Source: Neokomagataea tanensis (GTDB lineage Bacteria; Pseudomonadota; Alphaproteobacteria; Acetobacterales; Acetobacteraceae). From it: 64,000 bases of DNA. The DNA is taken from contig NZ_CP032485.1 in NCBI RefSeq assembly GCF_006542335.1, forward strand, positions 1,374,501 to 1,438,500. Direction: 5' to 3'. How positions within the stretch are numbered: position 1 is the stretch's first letter; every line of letters starts with the position of its first letter. The notes under the pieces are model-generated. The model saw only the letters and a program-made list of their open reading frames with translations, had not been told where the DNA came from and made no database searches. A program made the position numbers and the translations under genes. Shown in pieces: positions 49,801-59,364 of this stretch.

Positions 49801-50736
49801 ATGAAAGCAGGACCGATGAAGAAATCCTGGCGATATCTCCCAGCGTTGCCAGCGCTGATGCTTTCAGGCTGTACGGTTGATCTGCTTCAACCTGCTGGTC
49901 CGATCGCAGAAATGGACAGTAAGGTCATGATCCTTGAGTTCGTGATCATGCTGCTGATCGTGATCCCGACTGTTATTGCGACACTGGTTTTTGCTTGGAA
50001 GTATCGTGCTTCCAATAAACAAGCAGAATACCTTCCTACATGGGATCACTCTACGAAGATTGAAATCTTTGTTTGGGGTATCCCTGCAGTTATCATTCTC
50101 GTTTTGGGTGCGATTTCATGGTGGAGTACGCATGCGTATGACCCATACCGCCCACTCGCGACGACTGGAGACGTCAAACCACTGAACGTTCAGGTTGTGG
50201 CGTTAGACTGGAAATGGATGTTCATTTACCCAGATCAGGGTATTGCAACCATTAATCAGCTCGCGGTTCCAACAAACACACCGCTGAACTTCCAGATCAC
50301 CTCCGACACAGTGATGACGTCCTTCTTCATCCCACGCCTTGGATCCATGATCTACGCTATGCCAGGCCAGCAAACACAGCTGCACCTTTTGGCGAGCATG
50401 CCGGGCGATTACTTGGGTGAAGCATCACATTACAGCGGACGCGGCTTCTCGGACATGCGTTTCCGCACTCTAGCTATGGATAAAGCTGGTTTTGATGCGT
50501 GGGTTGAAAAGGTTAAGGCCGGTTCAGACGCGCTCGATACAGCATCTTACCCAAGCTTTGCTGCTCCACAAGAAGCAGCGCCTGTGCACTATTTTGCTCA
50601 TGTCCAGCCTGATCTCTTCGACGGGATTGTGGCGAAGTACAATAATGGCATGATGGTTGAAAAGACGACCGGTAAGGTCAAGCACATGCCGGCTGCCGAT
50701 GCGGGCAGCATGTCCGACATGAATATGAAGGAATAA
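49801..50736 (+). CDS. cyoA: Cytochrome bo3-type ubiquinol oxidase subunit II
   Basis: A 311-residue periplasm-facing subunit. It has a lipoprotein signal ending LMLSGC (Cys near residue 25), two membrane helices and a cupredoxin domain (about residues 125-245). The CuA ligands of cytochrome c oxidases are absent: the site reads [16 protein letters not shown], so the donor is quinol. ATG 49801 follows ACGGAAG; the frame opens 36 codons earlier but without a signal peptide at its start. Confidence 0.92.
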   Translation: MKAGPMKKSWRYLPALPALMLSGCTVDLLQPAGPIAEMDSKVMILEFVIMLLIVIPTVIATLVFAWKYRASNKQAEYLPTWDHSTKIEIFVWGIPAVIILVLGAISWWSTHAYDPYRPLATTGDVKPLNVQVVALDWKWMFIYPDQGIATINQLAVPTNTPLNFQITSDTVMTSFFIPRLGSMIYAMPGQQTQLHLLASMPGDYLGEASHYSGRGFSDMRFRTLAMDKAGFDAWVEKVKAGSDALDTASYPSFAAPQEAAPVHYFAHVQPDLFDGIVAKYNNGMMVEKTTGKVKHMPAADAGSMSDMNMKE

Positions 50737-50741
50737 GACGG

Positions 50742-52733
50742 ATGCTCGGAAAGCTTTCGCTCTCTGCCATTCCTTATGATGTGCCGATTCTTGTCGGTAC
50801 ATTTGCTGGCGTGGCCATCATTGGTCTTGTTGTGCTTGCAGCAGTGACCTATTTCGGCAAGTGGGGTTACCTGTGGCGTGAATGGCTGACAACAGTCGAT
50901 CACAAGCGCCTTGCCGTCATGTACATCATTTTGGCTATTGTGATGTTGTTCCGCGGTTTTGCGGACGCGATCATGATGCGTAGCCAACTTGCTCTTGCTT
51001 ATAATGGTAACCCCGGTTACCTGCCGCCGCACCATTACGATCAGATTTTTACCGCCCACGGTACGATCATGATCTTCTTTATGGCGATGGCGTTCATGAC
51101 AGGTCTTCTGAACCTTGTTGTGCCATTGCAGATTGGTGCGCGTGACGTTGCCTTCCCATTCTTGAACTCTTTCAGCTTCTACATGACGCTGATCGGCGCA
51201 TTGCTGATTAACATTTCGTTGTTTATCGGTGAGTTCGCGCAGACAGGCTGGCTGGTTTATCCTCCGCTGTCTGAAATGCAGTTCAGCCCCGGCGTTGGTG
51301 TAGATTACTACATCTGGGCAGTTCAGATCGCGGGTGTTGGCACATTGCTGACCGGCGTAAACTTCTTCACGACCATTGTAAAAATGCGTGCACCAGGCAT
51401 GACCTGGATGAAGTTGCCTGTCTTCACATGGACAGCACTTTGCACGACCGTTCTTATTCTGATGTCCTTCCCAATCCTGACCGTTACGCTCGGGATGTTG
51501 AGCTTGGACCGTTACCTCGGCATGCACTTCTTTACGAATGATGCCGGCGGCAACGTGATGTTGTACGTCAATCTGATTTGGGCTTGGGGTCACCCAGAAG
51601 TCTATATTCTTATCATTCCAGCATTCGGTGTGTTCTCTGAAGTTACGGCGACGTTCTCACGTAAGCCGCTCTTCGGTTATAGCACCATGGTCTACGCAAC
51701 CTGCTCCATCATGGTGTTGGCAATGGTTGTTTGGGTCCATCACTTCTTTACGATGGGTTCCGGCGCAGACGTTAATACCTTCTTCAGTATTGCAACAATG
51801 GTCATTGCAGTGCCGACAGGTGTGAAGATCTTTAACTGGCTCTTCACCATGTATAAGGGCCGCATTGATTTCACGTCGCCTATGTACTGGACAGTTGGCT
51901 TCATGGTTACCTTCTCCATCGGTGGTATGACCGGTGTGATGATGGCTATGCCTGCAGCAGACTGGATCGTGCATAACTCACTGTTCTTGATTGCCCACTT
52001 CCATAACGTCATCATCGGCGGTGTGTACTTCGGTTACATTGCAGGTATGAATTACTGGTTCCCAAAAGCGTTTGGCTTCAAGCTGAATGAGACATGGGGC
52101 AAGCGTTCATTCTGGTGCTGGTTCGTTGGCTTCTACGTTGCCTTCGTACCGCTTTATATCCTCGGTCTGCAGGGTATGACGCGCCGTATGAACCACTACG
52201 ACAATCCAGAATGGTACCCATGGGAACTGGTCGCTGCTGGTGGCGCTGCTATTATCGCTCTCGGCGTGGCATGCCAGTTGGTGCAGATCTACGTTTCTAT
52301 CCGTGACCGTAACCTTCCGGAAAACCGTGACCTTACGGGTGATCCATGGGGTGGCCGTACACTGGAATGGGCTATTTCTTCACCTCCGCCAGCTTACAAC
52401 TTTGCCGTTATTCCTAAGATCTATGGTTTGGATACGTTCCACATGGAGAAGGAGCGCGGACGCGACACTGCACATGGTCAGACGCTTGCGCCGATCCATA
52501 TGCCGAAGAACACTGCTGCTGGTGTCTTCATTGGTGCGTTCACGTTCATCTTCGGTTTTGCGGCAGTTTGGTACATCTGGTGGCTGGCAGGTCTAGGCCT
52601 GTTGGGTATCCTGGTGACCTGGATCCTGCGTAGCGCGAATCAGGACATCGATTACTATGTCCCGGTCAGCGAAGTGGAACATGACGAGGAAGTTTATTCC
52701 CGTCATCTTGCAGCTGCTCAGGCTGCTGAATAA
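50742..52733 (+). CDS. cyoB: Cytochrome bo3-type ubiquinol oxidase subunit I
   Basis: The 663-residue catalytic subunit, with about 15 helices, reduces O2 to water and pumps protons. The metal ligands are present: heme b His in [12 protein letters not shown], CuB His and cross-linked Tyr in [15 protein letters not shown], the CuB His pair in VHHFFTMG, and the two heme His in HFHNVIIGG. The Tyr after WGHPEV marks a type A heme-copper oxidase. Starts 5 bp after cyoA. Acetic acid bacteria also have a heme-a version of this complex, and sequence reading does not settle which heme is used. Confidence 0.95.
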   Translation: MLGKLSLSAIPYDVPILVGTFAGVAIIGLVVLAAVTYFGKWGYLWREWLTTVDHKRLAVMYIILAIVMLFRGFADAIMMRSQLALAYNGNPGYLPPHHYDQIFTAHGTIMIFFMAMAFMTGLLNLVVPLQIGARDVAFPFLNSFSFYMTLIGALLINISLFIGEFAQTGWLVYPPLSEMQFSPGVGVDYYIWAVQIAGVGTLLTGVNFFTTIVKMRAPGMTWMKLPVFTWTALCTTVLILMSFPILTVTLGMLSLDRYLGMHFFTNDAGGNVMLYVNLIWAWGHPEVYILIIPAFGVFSEVTATFSRKPLFGYSTMVYATCSIMVLAMVVWVHHFFTMGSGADVNTFFSIATMVIAVPTGVKIFNWLFTMYKGRIDFTSPMYWTVGFMVTFSIGGMTGVMMAMPAADWIVHNSLFLIAHFHNVIIGGVYFGYIAGMNYWFPKAFGFKLNETWGKRSFWCWFVGFYVAFVPLYILGLQGMTRRMNHYDNPEWYPWELVAAGGAAIIALGVACQLVQIYVSIRDRNLPENRDLTGDPWGGRTLEWAISSPPPAYNFAVIPKIYGLDTFHMEKERGRDTAHGQTLAPIHMPKNTAAGVFIGAFTFIFGFAAVWYIWWLAGLGLLGILVTWILRSANQDIDYYVPVSEVEHDEEVYSRHLAAAQAAE

Positions 52734-52751
52734 GAGGGGCGTAAGCTGACT

Positions 52752-53372
52752 ATGGCTCACGAAGCAACAATGTCGCCTACGGCACATGCAGACCATCACG
52801 ATGGGGAACATCATCACGAGACCCCCAACGTGTTTGGCTTCTGGGTGTACCTGATGACAGACTGCGTCCTGTTCGGCACCATCTTCGCTGTGTTCGCAGT
52901 TATGCGGAACCAGTTTGCAGGTGGCCCGACAGGCAAAGAACTGTTTGACCTTCAAAATGTTGGTATCGAGACAGCAATCCTGCTGTTCTCGTCCATCACT
53001 TACGGTTTTGCATCCATTAATGCGCATGCGCAGAAAAAGGGTGCCGTCCTACTTTGGCTCGCTGTGACGTTTATTCTTGGCGCGTCCTTCGTAGGGTTGG
53101 AAGTCAACGAGTTCCACAACATGATTGCGGAGGGCCACGGCCCTGATCGTTCTGCGTTCCTTTCAGCGTTCTTTACGCTGGTTGGTACACATGGTCTGCA
53201 CGTAACATGTGGTCTGATCTGGATGGCTGTTCTGATGGTGCAGATACTTGGTCCGCAGGGACTCAAGCCACGGATGATGGACAAGCTTACTTGCCTCAGC
53301 CTGTTCTGGCACTTTCTGGACATCGTTTGGATCTGCGTTTTCTCCTTCGTCTATCTTGCGAGTACGCTCTAA
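52752..53372 (+). CDS. cyoC: Cytochrome bo3-type ubiquinol oxidase subunit III
   Basis: A 206-residue subunit with five helices and a His-rich N-terminus (HADHHDGEHHHE). Family blocks include FGFWVYLMTDCVLFGTIFAV (here NVFGFWVYLMTDCVLFGT) and ATFFTLVGTHGLHV-type (here FFTLVGTHGLHVTCGLIW). It stabilises the catalytic subunit. Stop and the cyoD start overlap by one base (TAATG). Confidence 0.94.
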   Translation: MAHEATMSPTAHADHHDGEHHHETPNVFGFWVYLMTDCVLFGTIFAVFAVMRNQFAGGPTGKELFDLQNVGIETAILLFSSITYGFASINAHAQKKGAVLLWLAVTFILGASFVGLEVNEFHNMIAEGHGPDRSAFLSAFFTLVGTHGLHVTCGLIWMAVLMVQILGPQGLKPRMMDKLTCLSLFWHFLDIVWICVFSFVYLASTL

Positions 53373-53707
53373 TGGCTCAAGCTTCTCACTCATCCGGGGC
53401 AAGCAATGGTCACGGATCCTACTCCGCTTATCTGATTGGCTTTATCCTGGCAGTCATTTTGACGGTGGCGTCCTTCGCCGCTGTCATGGCGCACGTATTC
53501 TCGCCTAGCATGGCGGTTTTGGTGCTGGCTGTTTTGGCTGTCGTTCAGATTTTTGTTCACTTGGTTTTCTTCCTGCACATGAACGGAAGTTCTGAGCAGT
53601 ACTGGAACCTCTTGTGCTTCTTGGTAGCCGTTGCAACGGTAGTCATCGTTATTGGTGGCACGCTGTTCATTATGCACGATACCGCTATGAACATGATGTC
53701 CCGCTAA
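53372..53707 (+). CDS. cyoD: Cytochrome bo3-type ubiquinol oxidase subunit IV
   Basis: A 111-residue subunit with three helices. It has the typical AYLIGFILAVILTV opening and QIFVHLVFFLHMNGSSEQYW signature. It assists assembly of the oxidase. Starts at ATG 53372, overlapping the cyoC stop; a longer frame from 53207 is out of context. Confidence 0.93.
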   Translation: MAQASHSSGASNGHGSYSAYLIGFILAVILTVASFAAVMAHVFSPSMAVLVLAVLAVVQIFVHLVFFLHMNGSSEQYWNLLCFLVAVATVVIVIGGTLFIMHDTAMNMMSR

Positions 53708-53736
53708 GAGATATTCTCAAGCCGGGTGTCACGGAA

Positions 53737-53768
53737 AAGCCAGTGGGATTATTCCCACTGGCTTTTTT
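53737..53768 (+). terminator. Rho-independent terminator after cyoABCD
   Basis: AAGCCAGTGGGA pairs with TCCCACTGGCTT across a 4-nt loop, followed by TTTTT. Very strong stem. Confidence 0.92.
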
Positions 53769-53796
53769 TGTTTCTGTGAGGCTGCCCTGCGAGGCA

Positions 53797-53830
53797 CAAA
53801 AAAACCCAGCGGCGAAAGCGCTGGGTTTTT
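53797..53830 (-). terminator. Terminator of the ferredoxin operon (bidirectional)
   Basis: AAACCCAGCG pairs with CGCTGGGTTT around a short loop. The minus strand continues with seven T; the plus strand also has five T, so it may serve both directions. Confidence 0.85.
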
Positions 53831-53854
53831 GAGTAGGCGGGGCTGGTGAGCCCT

Positions 53855-54187
53855 TTAGTCTTTGTGTGGTTCTTCGGACAGCAAACCAGCTTTGTCGGGC
53901 TTGTCTCTCCATTCTTCCGCGTCAGCAGGTTGCTCACCTTTGCGGGTGATGTTCGGCCAAAGACCTGCGAGGCGGGCGTTTGTTTCAATCCATGCTTCTG
54001 CGCGGCCGTCACTGTCTGGGAAAATTGCTTCAGCAGGGCATTCCGGTTCACAAACGCCGCAATCGATGCATTCGTCTGGATTGATCACCAGAAAGTTTTC
54101 GCCTGCATAGAAACAGTCTACGGGGCAAACTTCGACGCAATCCATGAATTTGCAGCGGATGCAGTTCTCGGTGACCACATAGGCCAT
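53855..54187 (-). CDS. fdxA: Ferredoxin FdxA, 7Fe/8Fe type
   Basis: A 110-residue ferredoxin with two cluster motifs: [18 protein letters not shown] (residues about 9-26) and [16 protein letters not shown] (about 39-54), plus an acidic C-terminal extension. It carries electrons for cytosolic reductases. ATG 54187 is favoured because the frame's earlier ATG (54199) lies within the GGAG ribosome site of this start. Third gene of the helicase-S4-ferredoxin operon. Confidence 0.92.
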   Translation of the reverse strand: MAYVVTENCIRCKFMDCVEVCPVDCFYAGENFLVINPDECIDCGVCEPECPAEAIFPDSDGRAEAWIETNARLAGLWPNITRKGEQPADAEEWRDKPDKAGLLSEEPHKD

Positions 54188-54266
54188 AGATGTCTCCAAT
54201 CTGTCTGGGTGGCTTGGTTTAGCACCGGTCTCTCATTGATGACGGATGATATGCGAGTGTTTTTGG

Positions 54267-54563
54267 TCAGACGCAAGCATCTTCACTGGGTGCTATGATG
54301 TTCTCGTAGAGCAGTGTGGCTTCTGAAGCAGGGCCACGACGTGTTCCAAGGCAACGAATAGTCCAGACATGTACGTCATCTTTTGGGTGTCTTGGTGAGA
54401 GTGTTACCGTATCGCCAACGCGTATTTTGGCGTGGGGTTTATTCGTGGCCTGTCCATTAATGCGGGCAAAGCCTTTGGCAATATACGCTGCAGCTAAACT
54501 ACGTGTTTTGGTGAAGCGCACATAGTAAAGCCAAACGTCAAATCGTTGGAAATCTGTGGACAT
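54267..54563 (-). CDS. S4-domain RNA-binding protein (HslR-like)
   Basis: A 98-residue protein built around an S4 RNA-binding domain: RFDVWLYYVRFTKTRSLAAA, then GFARINGQATNKPHAKIRVG. HslR-type proteins rescue stalled 50S-nascent-tRNA complexes after heat stress. 12 bp downstream of the helicase gene. Confidence 0.87.
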   Translation of the reverse strand: MSTDFQRFDVWLYYVRFTKTRSLAAAYIAKGFARINGQATNKPHAKIRVGDTVTLSPRHPKDDVHVWTIRCLGTRRGPASEATLLYENIIAPSEDACV

Positions 54564-54575
54564 GGTGCAGTCGTC

Positions 54576-57164
54576 TTATGTTTGTCGTTTCCGGTGGTTT
54601 TTTTTCTTAGGCTCTGGGTGGCGTGACGAGATGTTAAGGGCTGCCAAGGCAGCAAATGGACTGTCCACGCGCATGATAGGCTTTGCCTGATCAGGCCGCT
54701 TTTTTGCTGGGTGTCTGCGCTGTGGGCGTGGAGGTAGCAATAGCAGAGGCGTCGCAGGGCCAAATTGATGCTTTTCTAAGGTTGCTGGAGGTAAGTGACG
54801 CACGCCAAGGGCTTTGAGTGTTTCGGGGAGTTGCGCCGCACGAATACCGAACCAAGAGGACAGTTCTTTGGGGGCAACACAGGCTTTGTGCGCGCTTAAG
54901 CGCTGGAGTTCGTGTAGGCGTCGTTCAGCAATATCGAGTCTTAGGCCAATATCGCCTGCTCGCACCCATCCGGGCCGTCCCGCAACATCATTCCAAGGGC
55001 AGGAAATACGGCCTACCGGCGTTGGAGGCAAAACATTGGAATGACCCGAGTGAATATGCGAGAGAAGTGCGCGGAAATGTAAAACCTGTGGTCTCAGCAA
55101 TGCTGGCATAAAGAGGGCGAACTGACCGATGATGATGCCATGCTGCTTGATGGTGCGCCTATCGGGGTAAGGCAAGGCGTAGTCAGCCGCGAGCGGGGGC
55201 GTTATGCCGCCGTCTTCTATGAGGCGATGCACGATGCCACGGAGAACTGGGTGCGTTTCGGATGCTGATTGCAGCGCGTATAAGGGCTGGAATTCTTGCG
55301 TAATGACGTTTTGGGTGAAACTGAGCAGCCGTGATTCGACGTGGTTGCGTTGCTGTGTATCGGCAAACTCGCCGTGGAAGAGGCGAATTTTAGGGTGGAG
55401 TAACCGCTCGCCTGAGGTTAATCGCCCGAGGGCAACGCCATTCCATGTCAAAACCCCGCTATGATAGTCGAGGGCTAATTCACTGTCTGGTGCGTTGGCA
55501 AGCTGTTTGATGCGGCGCGGTATTTCCTGCTGTAATGCACGGCGTCCTGCGCGGAGGACCAAGGCGCGCTCAGTTTCTTCCAGCGGCCCCATATTAAGGG
55601 TGAAGCCTTCGATTTTTCCTATGTCGTGGCCTTCAACAACGACAGTGCCGTCCTGTGTCACAGCGGATAGCAGTGGCTGATCGTTCGCGTCGTCGAGGCG
55701 GCGGAGTAACGTCGCAGCACGCCGATCCACGAAGCGAGCGGTGAGGCGCTCGTGCAATGCATCTGAGAGCCGGTCTTCTACTTCACGGGTGCGCTTTTGC
55801 CATGTGTTGGAATGGCGGCTCCATTCACTGCGCGATGCGACATAGGCACATACACGGACGCCTGTTAGGCGCTGCATGAGTGTGTCGATATCGCCTTCAG
55901 GTTTGTCTAGGCCTTTCAGGTGGCCATCCATCCAGTTGGGCGGAATAGTGCCGTCTTGCAGGAGGTGCATATAGAGTTTGGCGCAGAGGCGTGCATGGCT
56001 GTCGTCCCCCAATTTGCGAAAGTCGGGTATCTGGCAGACATCCCAGAGTAAGGCTGTAGCTTCACGCCCGCGTGCGGCTTTTTGAATGTCTGGGTCGAGG
56101 ATAAGACTCTCAAGCGTTGTAACGTCAGAGGCAATACGCCCAGAGACAAGGCCTTTCTGGGGGGGGGAGAGGGTCAGGCTGGCAAGCAAAGAACGCGGGT
56201 TGGTAAAATCAAGTTTGCTGTTACGCCATGATAGGCGTTTGATCGGTTCAAAGCGATGTTGTTCTATCGTGTTGGCCAGTGTCTCGGAGAGCGGCGGGGC
56301 GTCCGCAGTTGTGCCGAATGTTCCATCACGCATACCACGCCCGGCTCGTCCGGCGATTTGGGCAATTTCCTGAGGGAAAAGGGGGCGCGGGGTTGTACCG
56401 TCAAATTTGCTGAGTTGAGCAAGGGCGACATGGTCTACATCCATGTTCAAACCCATACCAATGGCATCGGTCGCTACAAGGTAATCAACTTCGCGGTTTT
56501 GGTATAATTCAACTTGAGCGTTGCGCGTGCGGGGGCTGAGTTGCCCCATGATAACGGCGCAACCACCGCGGCGGCGGCGGATAACTTCGGCAAGAGTGTA
56601 AACTTCAGCCATTGAAAAGGCCACGATGGCAGAGCGGGGCGGCAATTTTGACAGCTTTGTCGCGCCGGTATGCACAAGGCTGGAAAGGCGTGTGCGCGTA
56701 TCGATTTCGATATTGGGGATAAGGTGTTTGAGGAGGGGGCGTATGGTTTCAGCCCCAAGAAAGAGTGTTTCTACAGTGCCGCGCGCATTAAGCAGCCTGT
56801 CGGTAAAGACATGTCCGCGGTCGGGGTCTGCTGCTAGTTGGATTTCGTCGACTGCGATGAACTCAACTTTGCGATCAAGTGGCATTGCCTCCACAGTGCA
56901 GGAGAACCATTTCGCACCGTGAGGGATAATCTTTTCCTCCCCGGTGATGAGAGCAACAAAACGTGCCCCTTTGGCTTTGACCAAGCGCTCGTAATTCTCA
57001 CGGGCAAGCAAGCGCAGCGGGAAGCCAATTATCCCTGTGGCATGAGCCATCATGCGGGTGAGCGCATAATGGGTTTTACCCGTATTCGTGGGGCCAAGGG
57101 CGGCACGAACGGCGCTTGGCATAATATGAGCGGCTGGTAAGGTTCTGTGAACTGCGCTGGGCAT
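54576..57164 (-). CDS. Suv3-like DExH RNA helicase
   Basis: An 862-residue superfamily 2 helicase of the Suv3 type. Walker A is GPTNTGKTHYAL (near residue 27), the DExH-like box is AVDEIQLAADPDRGHVF, motif V/VI is ATDAIGMGLNMDVDHVALAQ and QIAGRAGRGMRDGTFG. The C-terminus is basic (PQRRHPAKKRPDQAKP). Mitochondrial Suv3 degrades RNA with PNPase; bacterial function is little known. The gene order helicase, S4 protein, ferredoxin recurs in Alphaproteobacteria. Divergent from the aminopeptidase gene. Confidence 0.85.
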   Translation of the reverse strand: MPSAVHRTLPAAHIMPSAVRAALGPTNTGKTHYALTRMMAHATGIIGFPLRLLARENYERLVKAKGARFVALITGEEKIIPHGAKWFSCTVEAMPLDRKVEFIAVDEIQLAADPDRGHVFTDRLLNARGTVETLFLGAETIRPLLKHLIPNIEIDTRTRLSSLVHTGATKLSKLPPRSAIVAFSMAEVYTLAEVIRRRRGGCAVIMGQLSPRTRNAQVELYQNREVDYLVATDAIGMGLNMDVDHVALAQLSKFDGTTPRPLFPQEIAQIAGRAGRGMRDGTFGTTADAPPLSETLANTIEQHRFEPIKRLSWRNSKLDFTNPRSLLASLTLSPPQKGLVSGRIASDVTTLESLILDPDIQKAARGREATALLWDVCQIPDFRKLGDDSHARLCAKLYMHLLQDGTIPPNWMDGHLKGLDKPEGDIDTLMQRLTGVRVCAYVASRSEWSRHSNTWQKRTREVEDRLSDALHERLTARFVDRRAATLLRRLDDANDQPLLSAVTQDGTVVVEGHDIGKIEGFTLNMGPLEETERALVLRAGRRALQQEIPRRIKQLANAPDSELALDYHSGVLTWNGVALGRLTSGERLLHPKIRLFHGEFADTQQRNHVESRLLSFTQNVITQEFQPLYALQSASETHPVLRGIVHRLIEDGGITPPLAADYALPYPDRRTIKQHGIIIGQFALFMPALLRPQVLHFRALLSHIHSGHSNVLPPTPVGRISCPWNDVAGRPGWVRAGDIGLRLDIAERRLHELQRLSAHKACVAPKELSSWFGIRAAQLPETLKALGVRHLPPATLEKHQFGPATPLLLLPPRPQRRHPAKKRPDQAKPIMRVDSPFAALAALNISSRHPEPKKKNHRKRQT

Positions 57165-57250
57165 GGGTGAATGGTCGGGTTTGTGCGCGATAAAAGCAAG
57201 TGTCCCAGCGCGCGATAGCGTTTAATTTTGGAATGAGGCGGGTAATTTTT

Positions 57251-58612
57251 ATGCAGAAACTTCCTTTTATCACCGCACCTGCGGTGGGAGCAGACGGTAC
57301 CGCCGTAAAGAAGCTCTACCTTGTAGCGCAATCTCATACTGCAGAGATTGAGGCACAGCACGCCGAGTGGCTGAAGGCGCAGGCATTTCAATCTTTGCCG
57401 AGCCGTTACGCTCACCTACCCGACGGTGCGTTATATGTTGTGGATGTTGAACAAGCCCAGAACCCCTTAGCGTACGGTGCTTTGGGAACACTGTTAAGCG
57501 CGGGTGATTGGACGTTAGTGTTGATCGGGCTTCCAGAGGCGGCTCGTGCGGCAGTGATTTTGGGCTTTGCTATGGGAGCGTATCGTTACCATGTGCGTGG
57601 CCGTGATCCATTCACAACACGGATCATTACGGAAGAGAGCGATGCACCGGCTCTAGCTTTGGTGAAAGCGACTTGGCTGGGGCGCGATCTTATCAACATC
57701 CCTGCAAATTTGCTTGGCCCTGTTGAACTCGCAGAGCATGCAGAAAATGCGTTATCTGCCCGAGGTGCTAGCGTTGATCTTGTGCAGGGAGACGCGTTGG
57801 AGGCTGCTTATCCTTGTCTAGCGGCAGTTGGGGCTGGTTCAGACAGACCTGCTCGCGTGGTCGTTGGTCGTTGGCAGAAGCGTGAAGGTGCGCCACTCAT
57901 TTCCTTGGTAGGCAAAGGTGTGTGCTTTGATACAGGGGGGTATGATCTGAAGCCACCGGCAGGCATGCTCCGTATGAAAAAGGATATGGGGGGCGCAGCG
58001 TTAGCGTTAGCCGTGGCATGTGCTGTGATTGATCTGGGGTTGGACGTCACGCTGGAGGTGCGCCTCGGCTGTGTTGAAAATAGCGTTTCTGGCCACGCGA
58101 TGCGCCCGGGTGATGTGCTCAAAACACGCAGTGGAAAAACGGTCGAAGTGGGGAATACGGATGCGGAGGGGCGTTTGGTTCTCTGCGATTTACTCACGGA
58201 GGCATCTGAAAAGCGCCCAGAATGGTTGTTGGATATGGCGACATTGACGGGTGCCGCACGGGTAGCGCTTGGTCCCGATCTGCCGGCGTTGTTTGCAAAT
58301 GATGATGAGATGGCGCAAATCATCTGCGAATCTGGAAAAGAACATGCAGATCCCCTGTGGAGAATGCCACTCTGGCATGGTTATGATGCATGGCTCGATA
58401 GCCGTATTGCAGATATGGGGAACGTGACCGCCAAGCCGATGGCGGGAGCCATTACGGCAGCGTTGTATTTGCAGCGTTTTGTCCCAAAGGGCCAAAAATG
58501 GTGCCATATCGACACTTACGCATGGAATGATGCGTCTTATCCCGGCCGACCAGAGGGGGGTGAGACTTTGGCTTTGCGGGCAATCGTCGGTGCAATAGCA
58601 AAGATTTGTTAG
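57251..58612 (+). CDS. Leucyl aminopeptidase, M17 family
   Basis: A 453-residue di-zinc aminopeptidase. Catalytic blocks: GKGVCFDTGGYDLKP (the family Lys and Asp) and NTDAEGRLVL (Asp and Glu metal ligands, bicarbonate-binding Arg). It removes N-terminal residues from peptides as a homohexamer. ATG 57251 is chosen (GAGGCGGG about 14 bp upstream); a GTG-led frame 17 codons earlier overlaps the promoter side of the divergent helicase. Confidence 0.9.
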   Translation: MQKLPFITAPAVGADGTAVKKLYLVAQSHTAEIEAQHAEWLKAQAFQSLPSRYAHLPDGALYVVDVEQAQNPLAYGALGTLLSAGDWTLVLIGLPEAARAAVILGFAMGAYRYHVRGRDPFTTRIITEESDAPALALVKATWLGRDLINIPANLLGPVELAEHAENALSARGASVDLVQGDALEAAYPCLAAVGAGSDRPARVVVGRWQKREGAPLISLVGKGVCFDTGGYDLKPPAGMLRMKKDMGGAALALAVACAVIDLGLDVTLEVRLGCVENSVSGHAMRPGDVLKTRSGKTVEVGNTDAEGRLVLCDLLTEASEKRPEWLLDMATLTGAARVALGPDLPALFANDDEMAQIICESGKEHADPLWRMPLWHGYDAWLDSRIADMGNVTAKPMAGAITAALYLQRFVPKGQKWCHIDTYAWNDASYPGRPEGGETLALRAIVGAIAKIC

Positions 58613-58628
58613 AAAACTTGGAGTGATA

Positions 58629-58654
58629 AGAGAGGGTTATGCCCCTCTCTTTTT
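58629..58654 (+). terminator. Rho-independent terminator after the aminopeptidase gene
   Basis: AGAGAGGG (58629-58636) pairs with CCCTCTCT (58643-58650), loop of 6 nt, followed by TTTT. Confidence 0.85.
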
Positions 58655-58808
58655 AAGATCGTAACATAATTGTCTTGGCGTGGGGGCTGTCTTTTCGGAT
58701 GCGTTTCGGCTTATTGCTGCAATCAACCTTAGGCCCTTCTTAAAAGTGACCGTATCCGGACGCTCGTGAAGGATGTGCAAGCTCATAATGAGGGCCACAA
58801 ACTTTTAG

Positions 58809-58825
58809 CGAAACGGAACGTTTCG
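58809..58825. promoter_or_regulatory. Palindromic operator candidate before the MarR gene
   Basis: CGAAACG and CGTTTCG form a perfect 7-bp inverted repeat around GAA, 77 bp before the start of the MarR-family gene. MarR proteins bind such repeats and often repress themselves. The rest of the 290-bp gap has no gene. Confidence 0.45.
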
Positions 58826-58901
58826 TATTCAATATCGCTTGCGACGAGGCGGGGACGAGAGACTGCCGAAGCGTAAACGGGAAACGTGAGGAACTAAAGT
58901 C

Positions 58902-59303
58902 ATGTCTCAAGTCAAGAATGACCACATGCTGAACCTTCTGTGCGGCACAATGGTAACGCTTGTCCGTCGTGATGGTCCGGACTTGTCAGCGCGCCAACTC
59001 GCAGTGTTTCTGACCTGTTATCTGAACGACGGTGCGCACACTGTGCGTGGACTGGCCGCAGCGCTGAACGTATCCAAGCCTGCCATCACGCGTGCGCTCG
59101 ACCGTTTGCGTGTCCTCGGTCTGGCAGAGCGTAAGCCTGATCCGTTGGACCGCCGTTCAGTGTTGGTACGCCACACGCCAAAGGGCCAAGCATTCCTGCG
59201 CGAAATGCGTGCCATTATGGCTGAAGCTTCGGGCTCCCAAGCTGACCGTGATGACCGCGCAATCGGTCAGGTAGAACGTCTGAGCATTCGCCGCGCAGGC
59301 TAA
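58902..59303 (+). CDS. MarR-family transcription regulator
   Basis: A 133-residue winged-helix protein. The HTH is TVRGLAAALNVSKPAITRAL (residues about 47-66) and the wing follows (RKPDPLDRRSVLVRHTPKGQ). The protein is short at both ends compared with typical MarR (about 145), and its dimer helices are reduced. No operon partner; a palindrome upstream suggests autoregulation. Ligand unknown. Confidence 0.85.
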   Translation: MSQVKNDHMLNLLCGTMVTLVRRDGPDLSARQLAVFLTCYLNDGAHTVRGLAAALNVSKPAITRALDRLRVLGLAERKPDPLDRRSVLVRHTPKGQAFLREMRAIMAEASGSQADRDDRAIGQVERLSIRRAG

Positions 59304-59362
59304 AGCTCGGAAAAATCAGTAGAGCTTTTTAGAGCCGTAGCAGTTCTTCTGCTGCGGCTTTT
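59302..59362 (+). terminator. Tandem terminators after the MarR gene
   Basis: A first hairpin (AAAGCTC with GAGCTTT, 59302-59328) and a second, stronger one (AGCCGTAGCAG with CTGCTGCGGCT, 59333-59359, then TTT) lie between the MarR gene and the convergent glycosyltransferase. Confidence 0.75.
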
Positions 59363-59364
59363 CT

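Noticed and set aside
50598..51593. Long open frame antisense to cyoA/cyoB (331 codons)
   Set aside because: It is a shadow of a strongly biased real gene; His/Arg/Gln-rich sequence without motifs or ribosome site.
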